64,000 nt of DNA from NCBI RefSeq assembly GCF_022539665.2, contig NC_081331.1:4188501-4252500 (forward strand). Reading direction: 5' to 3'. The DNA comes from Daphnia carinata (lineage: Eukaryota > Arthropoda > Branchiopoda > Diplostraca > Daphniidae). A model generated the notes under the pieces. It was not told where the DNA came from. It saw only the letters and a list, made by a program, of their open reading frames with translations, and did no database searches. Of this stretch, positions 35,773 through 47,526 are shown piece after piece. Position 1 is the first letter of the stretch; each line of letters begins with the position of its first letter. The translations under genes were made by a program, and so were the position numbers.

Positions 35773-38187
35773 ATGGCGATTACCAGTACATGCAATTGCA
35801 AACTGGCACCCGGACAAAATGGAAAATCGAAGCATGCCTATTGCCCAACCGAGAATCATTTTACTGATAAGGTAATGACGTATTTCTTTACCATTGCTTG
35901 GAGTACAGGTGTCCTGGTTTTGTAGACGGAGACAAGTTCCATTCGATTGTTCTGGATCGTGCCAGATTCGATAATATTTTTGTCTCTACTATTAATGGTT
36001 CTGTAATTTTATTGTTTTCTTTTATGCAGCAATCATTCCAAGAAGGCTATGAAGGAATTGGGAAACCAAGAAACAGAAATGGCATTGAATCTTTTGAAGA
36101 GGTTCCTATGTCAGTTGCTTTACTGACTTACATGGGATGGGGGATTATTATTCTTATTGGATATGTCAAAGAATTTCTACTTAGTTTTGTGCCTAGTCAA
36201 AATCCTGAAAAGAATCGTGAGGTATAACCATTGGCACATAGCTGTTTCAAAAGCTTGTGTAACACTTTGTTTATCAGGGCTTTGCTCCCCTATATTCAAG
36301 TTTTGAATCTTTTTACACACGCAATGTCTATCGCCCCATTCGTGATTGCTGGAACAGGCCCATTTGTTCTGTACCAGGGGCAGAGCTTGTTCTTAAAGAT
36401 CGTGTTACCCATGATAATGGCTGGACGTTCAGGTAAGCATCTCATGACGTGCTGTAAAAATCCCGAAATATTCACGCATATTCCACTTTGTGATAAAATG
36501 TTACAGCTTCACAAACACATTCACCAAATGTCTTAATATGGGGTCTTACAATTATCTGGGATTCGCTGAATGTGAAGGCCCTTGTGCAACTGCTGCCCAA
36601 AAAACTACCTACAGTTTAGGTTTGGGAGTTTGCAGTCCAAGACAGGAGCTCGGTATTATTTCCACAAAACCGATTGGGTATACAGATTAGCTATATATTC
36701 ATGCTTATCCTCTTTACAGGAACCATGGCCATTCATAAAGAATTGGAAACGTTAGTAGCAAGATTCGTGGGAGCTGAGGACGCTATAACTTTTGGAATGG
36801 GTTTTGCCACCAATGCCCTGAATCTACCAAGTCTAGTTTCCAAAGGTTGCCTTGTTATCAGTGATGAAAACAACCACGCTTCACTCATTCTTGGCCTTCG
36901 ATTATCTGGAGCCACTATTCGTGTTTTTAAACACAACAGTAAGTTAAAGAAATTTTTTAAAAATAGTTAGAATGGCTAATTTATTCTTTATAAACTCTTA
37001 GATATGAAGAGTTTAGAGGCAAAGCTCCGCGAAGCAGTTGTTCAAGGACAACCGCGCACTTACCGGCCATGGCGTAAAATTTTGATTGTTGTCGAAGGCG
37101 TTTATTCAATGGAAGGTTCTATCGTTAATCTCCCAGAGATAATTGCTTTGAAGAAAAAGTATAAGGTAGGCTTTGAGCTATTGAATATGGTAGCGGGTAT
37201 ATAAATGAGCTTGGCTTTCGGTTACAGGCTTATCTATACTTGGATGAGGCTCATAGCATTGGGGCGCTTGGACCACGAGGGCGTGGCGCAGTAGATTACT
37301 TTGGGTGTGATCCAAAAGACGTCGATGTATTGATGGGCACGTTCACTAAAAGTTTTGGATCCGCTGGGGGTTACATTGCTGGATCGAAGGTAAGATGCAA
37401 AAAAAACAAACATGGGATTTCACAGCTTGCCATTAAAATAACTGATTTACTGCACGCAGAAACTGATTAATCATCTTAGAATTAACAGCCACGCAAATTG
37501 CTATGCTACGGCAATGTCACCGCCTGTCGCACAACAAATTATCTCATCAATGCGCATTATTATGGGGGAAGACGGGACCGACGAAGGCAAGCATTTCTTA
37601 AAGATTTTCTCCTTCCGTTATGTAACGGTACTATTTGCAATTTGTAGGACAACGCCGGTTGGTACAGTTGTCCCGCAATAGTCGTTATTTCCGGCAAAAG
37701 CTACGCCAACTTGGTTTAATTGTATATGGTAACGATGACTCGCCTGTCGTCCCAGTGTTACTTTTCATGCCAGCTAAAATTGCGTAAGTTTGTTATTTTT
37801 TTATTTTTTATATTTCTAATGTAAAATCTTTTGGTTGCATTGGCTTATCTCTTAATTGTTCGCCAAAGTGCCACATCCCGAGAACTTATCAAGCGCGGCG
37901 TTGCCTCTGTTAGCGTTGGGTTTCCTGCCACTAGGATCACCGAGAGCCGTTCCCGGTTCTGTATCTCTGCCTCACATACTAAAGAAATGCTAGACAAGGT
38001 ACATATACCCTCAGATTTTCAGTGTATGATGAATTGTTTTCAATCAAGTGGTCCGATTTAACAGGCTATTGAAGCTATGGACGAAGTCGCAGATCTATTA
38101 CGCCTTAAGTATTCCCGCTTACCACGCCCCATCGGACCTGTAATTTACGGCGAAGATAAAAAACCTCAACAGGACCAAGTCGATTAA
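35773..38187 (+). CDS. SPTLC2: Serine palmitoyltransferase subunit 2
   Basis: The enzyme condenses serine with palmitoyl-CoA to 3-ketosphinganine, the first step of sphingolipid synthesis, in the endoplasmic reticulum membrane with SPTLC1. ATG at 35773 starts [20 protein letters not shown]. After the first introns comes the single membrane segment ([20 protein letters not shown]). The catalytic domain shows [11 protein letters not shown], the [17 protein letters not shown] block, [20 protein letters not shown] with the cofactor-binding Asp and His, and [16 protein letters not shown] with the pyridoxal-phosphate lysine. The C-terminal part includes [20 protein letters not shown] and ends at the stop 38185-38187. 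All key residues are intact and the length is as expected for the family. The adjacent ERCC2 gene converges on it from the right. Confidence 0.95.
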
Positions 38188-38769
38188 GTTGGAACAAAAT
38201 TGTTAAAACTGAAGCAAAAAAAAATCATCCCTGCCGTCAGGAAGAGAAATCTTTCAAGTCCGTTTATTGTATTTTTCAGTCTTTTTATATGTAAATTTAT
38301 TAAAATAGCCTATTGTTGATGTCAGTCTTCTACGTGGATGACCTTTCGATCAACGAAAACCATTGCAACTCAATCAAATACAGAACACAATCCAAGTAGT
38401 AACTATTGTCCTCGGCAAGGCACACAGTAAAGTTGCAATACTGTGTGCGCGAGGTCAAATTAATTTTTGTTGCATTACTTCTGTTGAATAATGTATCTCT
38501 GCGTCTTATCTCTGCCCCTTTGCTGCCTTGTTGTTGCCCCCATGGTTCGTTGACAAAAATAATTCACTACCAACCAATAAGCAAGAAGACTTGTGTGAAC
38601 TAATTTATTAGGTCTTTGTATCATTGTTGGTCCGTTTACAATTTCCTTATCCGTTCAAGTCACACACATAGTGCCTGCTTGTTCTGCCTGCTTTTGCGTC
38701 TCAATATAACCATATGTGTAGTTTGTTTTCATGAATTCTTACAAAAATACACAACTACCATCGTCAAAT
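38188..38769. other. Convergent 3' region of SPTLC2 and ERCC2
   Basis: The stretch lies between two stop codons that face each other. It is AT-rich with possible polyadenylation words near 38302 (TTAAAATAG) and no open frame of note. Confidence 0.5.
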
Positions 38770-41700
38770 TCAAACGCCTTGTGCACGTAGTTGAATTTTC
38801 TTTTGCATATCTTCGCTCTGAAGTTGTTCCAAAGTTAATAAAGAAATTCCAAGCTGGTCCTCACGCGAAAAAGGCTGCGCCATTTGCCGAAGCCATCGTT
38901 TGCAAATCTAAAATAATATTCCTTTGAACACAAAACGTACTAGTTAACCAGTTGGAGTGGAAATGACCTGAACGCATTCTTCAGTTGACAAATTACAGAG
39001 CGTATCCTTTAAATGTTCCTGAATCCATTTCGGTAATTTGCTACGCTTGTCCGCCCGGGAGAATCGCTAGAAAATCGAATTTTTACGAATAACGTTCGAT
39101 TGACCTATGTACAGCTTTCAGCATTGATCTTACTTTGTCAGCTAATACCATGATACCATAGTCCGTTTTACCACGCATGCACCGACCAAGGCATTGGGCG
39201 GCGTGACGCATAGCGTCGAAAGTTAGAAAATCGTTTTCCCTGATCTATCATAAAAAGGAGAAAGAAACGTAAAAGCTTAACAAAGCCTTTGAACCAGGAG
39301 AAGCAATTTAAAACGTTTTACCTGAAACTGATCCCTTAGGTATTCCAGACGTGCTCTTAGAATCCGTGATTGGGTGTAGACGTATGGGATCCCGAACATC
39401 AGTACAGCGCTAGAAAACGATCAATAGGAAGTATTTGATAAAAAGAGGAAAAAACGAACAGTTTTCCAACATTTACACACCGTCCAAGATGATGATCAAA
39501 ATCGATTCCTTCGGAAACTTTGCCCCTAGCAACGGAAAGCAACACGGCGCCTCGCCCATTATCACAGGCCTTAAGGAACGGAAAGTAAACGTAACAAACC
39601 AAAAGATGAAAGTTAGCGAGATCGATTTCTTAATATTCTAGAAAACCATAATACTTTGATGTAGTTGATAAGAGCCAAGCTTGTTTCTGCGGCGTCTTGA
39701 GTTTCGATAAAGAGAAGCTTGTGTCTTTGTAACTGATCAATGATGCCTTGGTCATACCACGAAGACACAATTGTTTCAAGATAGAGGTAGCTGGTGAAGA
39801 AGCAAACGATACCATCAGGTACCGCAGCAGCTACTTCAACCAATAGGTTTCCATAGTTCCGGATAACAGCAGTATCTTCTCTGGTCTCGTAGCGAGACGA
39901 CATAGCGACCTGATCGTTGCCTTTCGATACGATCTAAATTTCAAGTGAAATCACTGTTAGTCAAACATCATAAAAGTAAATCAACTACCATTGGCAGAAT
40001 GCAAGGTCTCGCCAACGTCATAGTGAACGACGTCATAATGACGGGATGAAAGTCGAGGATTTTTGGATACATATCAAGCGGTGAAAGAGTTCCTGAGGTA
40101 ATTACGACAGTTTGAAAACGATTGAAAACTGGTTTGATGGCGATTGATGAATCTAAACAGCTGCAAGATTATCAAAGTCAACCTTTGCATTTCGGCTTGT
40201 TTTCCATGAGGTATGCGTTTATAATTACCTAAAGTATAAAATTGGGTTGGAAACAGTAGGGGCCCGATCTTCAAATGGCTCAATGATTATAGTGAATCTG
40301 CCATGAAAGTTCGATAGTAAACAAAAAATTTTACTTTTATGCCCATATTAAAGTAACAAACCCTTTTGTATATGTTGAGACCAATGTGGCAAAATGAGAA
40401 ACAGTCACCAGAGGTGAGAAATCCGTCAGATCCGAGATTTCTAACGTGCGAATAAGCGACGCTAGGCGCTCCGCAGTGAATCTTGCGAGTAACAATTAAC
40501 AAAGGTATAATATGTGTTTTGAAAGATGATTTGAATACCTTAAGGGTTTTCTATCGATGCACACTTTTGTGTGAATATCTCTTAGGAAACCTGCTGGGCT
40601 TTCTTGAACGACCTGCTGGACGCGGAGTCGAGTTTTAATGTACTCTACCACTCTTTTCAAGAATGCTACAAAATGTTCGGCCGTACGAATGGTACCCGGG
40701 ACGGCCTCTGTCATTGAAATACGTTGATAAAAAGTTATTCAGAATACTAGAATAAATATGATGTCAACCTTCTAAGACTTCTGAAGGTAATACTGGATTC
40801 ACTAAAGCCATATCAGTTTCTCTTGCAATAGTAGCGTCCCGTAAACCTTCAACTAATCTTTTATATTCTTTTTCCAACCTTTTACTGTCATTCTCCTTCA
40901 TGCTAAAAAAATATTAGAAATTAAAACATGAGCTTTAGGCATGTAAATATCATGAATTACTTTGAAATAGTAGTTTCGAGAATCGTAATACTGTTAGAGC
41001 ATTTGTCCAAAAGCCTTTTCGTAATTTTCACGCTCATTGAATCTATACAAACATTGTCTAATACATAAAACAAAAGTGAAAAAATAACACTTTGGTCAAA
41101 ATTCTAATTAATATACTGAAATTCCAATTAAAATACCGATGTTGTGGGCTTCATCGAAAACAACCACGCTGGTTTTGGAAATTTCCTTTGAAACCACTTC
41201 GGCAATTTTGGGATCCAGCAAATAGTGGTAACTGTACACCACTATATTGGCATGAGTAATCTTTAATTCCAGAAATTAGTTTGATTTGTCAATAATATTT
41301 AATATTATGTCCGAACTCACCGTGTGTCGAGCCAGAAAATAAGGGCACCATCGTTTCATCTGCCCATATTCTTTGAGGTCGTCCAGGTTGTATACGCCAG
41401 GAGGCAACGGAAATTCTTTTCCGTGGGCATCAAATCCTTCATAAAACTCGCAAATAGGAACGGCATCATCGGCTGCATGACGAGCTCTTACAAACGATGC
41501 CGTAAGACTATAACAGCGCCCATCTACCACTTTTCCTTCTCTCTCCTTGCTAACCTATTTTTTTTAAATCATGTCATGACTTACGGTCTTTTCAATGTAA
41601 AATTTTTTTACAATACTGAGGGATGAATGCAGAGGTTTTTTCGGGAACTTAGAGCCAAGCCAAGAATGTTTTGTTCCATGCCTAGTTCTTTCTCGTAGTA

Positions 41701-42108
41701 AGTCATTAACTTACGTAGCTCTTCCATAACTTTCTCAATTTCTGGAACAGTTCTTGAACAATAAACTAGTTTGGTCAAATCAAGAGGATGTGCCTTCATG
41801 TAGGCCACAATTAATGATAACAATGTAGTTGTCTTTCCAGTTCCAGAAGGCATTTCTAACAAACAGTGGCCCTAGAAAGATGCAATTAATCAGAATCAAG
41901 CCAATTGAAAACACAAAATTAATAATGTTACAGTATACTTTTGCATCCAGAGCACGTTTCAATTCAAGCATGTATGAAAACTGCTCTGGATATATGTAAT
42001 CATAGGGAAAGTACACGAGTAGTCCATCGACATTTAACCTGAGAGTAATTCAAATCATAATTTTTTCTTAATCTGAATTATCGTTTTCATAAACTAATAT
42101 TACTTCAT
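38770..42108 (-). CDS. ERCC2: TFIIH DNA helicase XPD (ERCC2)
   Basis: XPD is the 5'-3' helicase of TFIIH, required for nucleotide excision repair, and bridges to the CDK-activating kinase. The first exon is tiny: ATG at 42108 plus two bases, then an intron; joining gives [20 protein letters not shown], the classic XPD start. Motif I is [16 protein letters not shown]. The iron-sulfur cysteines are seen in [28 protein letters not shown] and [10 protein letters not shown]. Motif II is [10 protein letters not shown]. Later motifs include [19 protein letters not shown] and [20 protein letters not shown]. The C-terminus reads [20 protein letters not shown] and stops at 38772-38770. All helicase motifs and the four cluster cysteines are present, so it should be functional. 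The gene starts 206 bp from CDK20, facing away from it. Confidence 0.95.
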
Positions 42109-42314
42109 TTTCAACTGAAAAGTTTACAAAAACATGAACCACATGAAATCTGCAGATCAGGAACCACTGGCACGGTGTACTTCTTCAAAATTTTAGCAGA
42201 CTGCTTTTCATAGCTTGTTTGAAATTATGTCCACAAGATGGCAGACAGTTGCCAAGGCAACGCATTGTTGTTTGAACAAGTAAATTTTTACAATTGTCAA
42301 TAATTATTGTACTC
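42109..42314. promoter_or_regulatory. Short bidirectional promoter region, ERCC2 and CDK20
   Basis: Two start codons (ERCC2 on the minus strand, CDK20 on the plus strand) are separated by only 206 bp. Both promoters and both 5' leaders must fit here, unless leaders extend into the other gene. The stretch has no TATA box that I can see and a GC-richer centre around 42238-42270 (GGCAGACAGTTGCCAAGGCA). Confidence 0.65.
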
Positions 42315-43674
42315 ATGGAGAAATATATTGTTAATGGTAGGATTGGTGAAGGGGCACATGGCATCGTTCTTAGAGGAATCGACAAATCGTCAATGAAAGT
42401 AGTAGCCATGAAACGGGTAGCGTTGAAAAATATCAACGAACAAGGCTTACCCAACTCGGCTGTGCGCGAACTGCTGGCTCTGCGCTTAATCCGTCACGAC
42501 TACGTTACAAATTTGGTTGATTATTTTTCACAAGGATACTCGCTGGTTTTGGTCTGTGAATATTTACCAATTGATCTCAACGAATTTTTACGATCCAACG
42601 TGAAACCCTTGGCGATTAGTCACGTGAAAAGCTGTATGTTTTGCGAATCAATAGTTGACAATTGGGTACTTTGAACACTTTTCCATTCAGATATGTGGAT
42701 GTTGGCCAGTGCTGTCGAATACATCCATAGCCTCCACATCATGCATCGTGATTTAAAGCCGGCAAATCTTTTAATCGGTTTTAGAGGGGAACTGAAAGTT
42801 ACCGATTTCGGATTGTGCCGAGTCTTCCGTAATCCTGAATTGGTTGGTAGCACTAATAACGAAAAGGATCAAAAACTGTTCACTCATCAGGTCGCTTCCC
42901 GTTGGTACAGAGCACCCGAATTGCTTTATGGTTCTAGAACTTATGGCAAGTTTCCTTTGTGATGATAGTGCATTTTTACTTAATAACTAGTAGTACGCTG
43001 TTGCACGGCAGGTCCGGAAGTAGATCTCTGGGCCATGGGTTGTATCTTTGGTGAAATGCTCAAGAATTCTCCACTTTTCCCGGTAAGATAGCAGTCCTTA
43101 ATAAAAGTGATTAACAGCTGTTGAATTCTTTCTCTCATACAATGCTCTAGGGGGAAAATGACATTGGCCAACTATGCACGGTCATTCAAGGTAAAAAAAA
43201 AAAAAAAAAAGAAATAGTCGTAAAGCCAGATAGCATTTCCAAGATGAATGTTATCTCCTAACTATTTGATTACTTACAGTACTAGGTACTCCAGATGAGG
43301 AAATTTGGCCAGGTGTGTCATCGCTTCCTGATTTTCACAAGATTTCGTTTACAAACACCCAAAAGCAAATCTCCTTCAAAGAAATCCTAACTGAAGTAGA
43401 CGAATCATCAAGGATTATGCTGGAACGTTTTCTACGTTATTGTCCCAAATCCCGAATAACGGCACAAGAGGTATGGGAAAACCTGCTTTTTTAAAAGGAT
43501 AATTAGATTTAAATTTAATCTCTCGATCGTTTTGTATAGTTTTTGGAAGCTTCATATTTTCACCAAGAGCCGCCGATGACTCCTTTAAATGATCTCCCTC
43601 TTCCGGTTGTAAAACCACTAAATACAGCAACAGCTGAATTTGCCAACTGGGATTGGTCTGCAACACATTTTTGA
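42315..43674 (+). CDS. CDK20: Cyclin-dependent kinase 20 (CCRK)
   Basis: CDK20 is a Ser/Thr kinase that controls cilium length and growth by phosphorylating MAK/ICK-type kinases, and was earlier described as a CDK-activating kinase. The ATG at 42315 begins [20 protein letters not shown] with the Gly loop; the ATP lysine is in [10 protein letters not shown]. Catalytic loop [20 protein letters not shown] and the activation segment [18 protein letters not shown] follow, with the T-loop Thr present. Then come [20 protein letters not shown], the [19 protein letters not shown] block and a short C-terminal tail to the stop at 43674. The second intron (42946-43011) starts with GC rather than GT (GCAAGT), and only that border keeps the frame. 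The C-terminal tail is shorter than in vertebrates. The kinase looks active. Confidence 0.93.
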
Positions 43675-44122
43675 ATAAAACTTTAATAAAGAAAAAAAAA
43701 TAGTATTTAAGTATTTTAAGTTGTTATGTAGAATTTTTTAGCGATTTCAAAATTCAAACCCAACCTATAGGATAGGGATAGACCTATAGGGAATAGATTT
43801 TCAAAGACGAAAGTTCGTCTTATGAGCTCGACCGAAACAGGATAGCTGTACGAAGGACAGGGTTTAGTCTTCCAGAATACTTTATATTATTGTTACCCTG
43901 GGCGGAGAAAGTTTCCATTAGGTCAAGGTTGCCTTGCATTGAGAAATAAGAAAGGTCACGTAGACAGAAAATGCAATTACCGGAGAAAGTTGGGAAGAGG
44001 AGGCACCAAGGGACAAACCAAAGGTTCAAGAACAAGGTGCGAAGCTGAGTGATGTTAGTCTTCCGTGTTCTTTCGCACTTGTTGCACTGCTATTGCCGTT
44101 GCCAAACACATTTTCTAGTATT
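43675..44122. other. Intergenic between CDK20 and the small secreted protein
   Basis: Polyadenylation words AATAAA occur at 43675 and 43685, just after the CDK20 stop. GGATAGGGATAG and CCTATAG words recur near 43768-43795. The rest is probably the 5' leader of the next gene. No other gene was recognised. Confidence 0.5.
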
Positions 44123-44600
44123 ATGTACAAGAATAAGGTACAGTCATTATTTGAAAGTAGGCAACAGTTCAAATCTTACAGACCAGGGCTCATTTTTTCT
44201 TTTGCAGAAAATATGCCTCGTGTTAGCACTTTGTTTCCTTCTACTGCTGACAATGCAGAATTGCAATGCAAAGCGCGAAACGCTCAAAAAGTTATTTGGA
44301 TTCCTTGACTTTGATGCACGGGATGTGAAATCACCTGTGGCTGTGGCGCCCCGAGCACCCGTGGTTTATGTTCCACAATATAGATCCGCAGATCCAATAT
44401 ACTTGCAGCCGTTGACCAAACCGGTACCAGAGGTAAGTGCTGTAGGCCAGACTATATAATTAATACAATTTAATACATTTTTGTTTCATAACAATCAGGT
44501 CATGCTTGGTGGCGTCTCGCCATATTCGAACCTTGATGCTAATGGGAAAAACAATCCTGCGTTATGGCAGTATTCCAATTTTTATCCAGAATATCAATGA
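44123..44600 (+). CDS. Small secreted protein, unrecognised
   Basis: Three exons join in frame: 44123-44137, 44208-44432 and 44499-44600, giving 113 residues. The first exon encodes only MYKNK; the second continues KICLVLALCFLLLLTMQNCN, so the signal peptide is split by an intron, a pattern I have often seen in arthropod cuticle and secreted-peptide genes. A dibasic-like KRE follows the leader. The mature part is Pro-, Val- and Tyr-rich (APRAPVVYVPQYRSADPIYL) and ends NPALWQYSNFYPEYQ. There is no cysteine after the leader region. It could be a cuticle-associated or neuropeptide-like protein. The gene model is good; the function is unknown. Confidence 0.75.
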
Positions 44601-45284
44601 AAAACGTTAAATGACGTTCAAACGACTGTACTATTATTTACTGTTAATAAAATCTACAAATATTTTTTTCTTTTGTAAACGCTTTCAATCTCAAAGTTCG
44701 GAAGGTACCCAATAATGTGAAAATCATCAGTTAGACCCGATTAAGGTCGATCTTGATTAGAACCAAACACGCGAGGGCCAGCCAACCAGGTCAATTCAAC
44801 GCATTTGTTACGAGCCAGGTACCGATTAGGTGCTGTAGTCGTAAAGTATTTCTTTATCACGAAAGAAACTAAAAAGAATTACCGATTGCATGCTCTATCC
44901 TAGTGTGCTTAACTCAAACGGTTGATGTTAGTGATTAGACAGAGAATTCAATAGCCTATCTTGTTGAAAAGCTATAGTGAACTCAATTACGATGAACCGC
45001 GTGCCTCCGTATAGTACGTGTATGTTTGTTGTCTGCTTGAGTGCTTGTGCCACGATCTCACGAATCTGGAATATATGCCAATGGTAAACTTGAAATATAC
45101 GACAACGTCGCAATCTAACGATCTGGGTGCTCAGCAGTTGCCCAGGAGCAGACATTGTTTTGACAGAAGAGTTCCAAGTAAGTTCTCCTATTGATACCTA
45201 TACACAAACCAAAAGGACTTCAATCGTCAATTTAATTGTTAACGGATAGCACAGCTCAACGAAAAAATATTTTAGTACACTGAT
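44601..45284. other. Intergenic upstream of gamma-SNAP
   Basis: AATAAA at 44647 probably terminates the small secreted protein transcript. The remainder is AT-rich with no recognised gene and should contain the NAPG promoter and leader. Confidence 0.5.
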
Positions 45285-47033
45285 ATGGCTTCAGCAAAGA
45301 AATCCGCCGAAGGAACGGACCTTGTTCAGCAAGCAGAGAAATAGTAAAAATAGTGCAAATTTTTCTATACTTTGATGTTATTAAATTTATGTTTTGTTTG
45401 CGGATAATTCTGTAGCTTAAAAACCTCTTTGTTAAAATGGAAGCCAGACTATGAACTGGCAGCAGACAGCTATAACAAAGCTGCAACCTGCTTCAAAACT
45501 GCCAAAGAGCTCCATAAAGCAAAAGATTGTCTGTACAAAGCATCGGATTGCTACAAGCAAACCAAAGCGTATCCTTTTTATTTCCTAGTTAATGAAAATT
45601 CTTTAATATAAGCAAATTTGGCCATAATTAATATTATTTGTGTAACATAAGATCTGCTACAGTTAAGAAATAGTAAAAAAAAAAACTGCAAGTCTGAATA
45701 ATCTAAGAGTTTTCTCAACAGTACAGATTGGCATTACTTATAAGGGAAATTGTATTAAATACAGTATATCGTAAAATTGCATGCAAATTGTCAGTAAAAC
45801 ATCTTCCTTGACTTAGCATTATAATGTCTGAACTCAGATACTTCTCTGCTGCCAAGTAAGTAGTCTATTTCAATCACCTATTAAGTTTATTGAAGCAGTT
45901 TATGATGATTTTTATATAGGAGCTTGGATCAAGCAATTCTTTTATTAAAAGAATTGCAGGATTGGAAGGAAATATCGACTATTGCACATAAGGCTTGCCA
46001 ACTGTTTCAAGAGCATGGATCTCCCGATACGGCTGCATTACTTTTGGATAAATCCGCAAAAATAATTGAGCCTCATCTTCCTGAAGATGCCCTTGTTTTA
46101 TATAAGTATACATTCAGAAGCAAACTGATGTACGATGTAAAAAAATCTCTTATTTAGGAGAGCAATGGAAGTCGTTATGGTAGAAGATCGGCCCCGCCAA
46201 GCATCCGAGTTTGCGTCCAGAGCTGGACGACTACTCGTCAGATTGGGAAGGTTCGTTTTAAATTTAGAAATGGAATACAACAGGAAATTAAATAAAGAGA
46301 ATAACATTCCCCTTTTTAAAGGTATGAAGACGCCATCAATATGCTATCAAAAGAGATGAACTACCATATTGCAGGAGAAAATCCAGCAGCAGTAGGAAGA
46401 GTATTGGTAGCTGTTGTTATGGTAAATATAATTTGGGTTTTCTTTTGTCAACCCGAGTTTTGGTTGATTCCCAGTATATGCAAATTGATTTTAGCTTCAT
46501 CTAGCTCGCGAAGATGTAATCGCTGCTGGAAAAGCTATACAAGAATGGGGCGGCAACGGTCAGCAAGAAGAAGTACGTTTTTTCGACTAAACATCCGTTT
46601 CTGATTTTAATTTTTATATTCTTTTTAATTAGCTTCAAGTAGCCATGAATCTACATCACGCTTTCGATTCTGAAGATGCCCAAGCAGCAGAGAGGGCACT
46701 CGCTGATCCTTTCATTCGCCACATGGATGTGGAATACGCGAAACTAACTCGATCCGTTCCATTACCCAAAGGGCTAAGTGAATTGGAGAATGCAGCTAGG
46801 CCAAAAACAAATCTAGAATCTCTTGTGGACGACATTCCAGCCATTGATGATGACGTGAGAATTACGCTAAGACAATTTCAACATTCATTACAAGTGCCAA
46901 AATCATCCTATTTTCCTTTAAGGACATCGAAAATGAATATGGCGGTGTTGCAAGGAGCTACAATGCAAATCCTGAAGCCGAATCAACAGAAATTAAAAAC
47001 GATGACGATTTAGAAGAGGGTGGATTATGTTAA
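45285..47033 (+). CDS. NAPG: Gamma-soluble NSF attachment protein (gamma-SNAP)
   Basis: SNAP proteins recruit NSF to SNARE complexes for disassembly after membrane fusion. ATG at 45285 opens MASAKKSAEGTDLVQQAEK. The exon ends at 45343 two bases into a Tyr codon, and joining gives AEKYLKTSLLKWKPDYELAA, matching the gamma-SNAP pattern. Next are helical repeats with ATCFKTAKELHKAKDCLYKA, an 18-nt microexon (45838-45855; YFSAA), SLDQAILLLKELQDW, HGSPDTAALLLDKSAKII, ASEFASRAGRLLVRLGRYED and so on. The acidic tail (DDDLEEGGLC) ends with the GGLC typical of gamma-SNAP, at the stop 47031-47033. The length matches the family (about 310 residues). This start gives the best N-terminal alignment I can recall. 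Confidence 0.93.
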
Positions 47034-47526
47034 AAGTTGCGAAGACCTAGTCCGTTATTTACTCATTCCTTTTGGTGTTGTCGCATTTTTTGAATTTTTT
47101 TTCCTGCTGCCCGTTTAATTTTGCTGCTGGTATCTTACATGTATCTAAACATCAATGTTGCCTGTGTACTCCGAATACACAAATTGCTACTCCAACGCTG
47201 CTCATCAAATCTAGCTTCTGTCCAAACACCTTGTACGACAACACTGCAGTGATGCTAGCTTACCTACGCCTCCATACTCGCGTATGCGTAAACAATGCTG
47301 TATAAATTGCAAAGCAAGTTATATAACTATGGTATGGGTTAGTCAACATGAGGTCCACGATAAATTAGGCTATAAATTTAATTACAAATTAAGTTTAAAA
47401 TTATAGGGTTTGAGAAAAATAAAGAAGATTCGGAAATAAATCGTACAAGAATATCGTTGTAGATGGTTGCGGCCACCGTTAATTTTTTCAGCTAAAAACC
47501 GCCGAGTACTAAAAAAATATCAAATA
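47034..47526. other. Convergent 3' region of NAPG and CCNDBP1-like gene
   Basis: The stretch lies between two facing stop codons. It includes an AATAAA at 47420. A Cys-rich short open frame on the plus strand near 47110-47200 has no splice support. No gene was recognised. Confidence 0.5.

Noticed and set aside
38616-38927. Plus-strand frame of about 100 residues right of SPTLC2
   Set aside because: It is the antisense shadow of the last ERCC2 exon, whose XPD-type C-terminus reads in frame on the minus strand.
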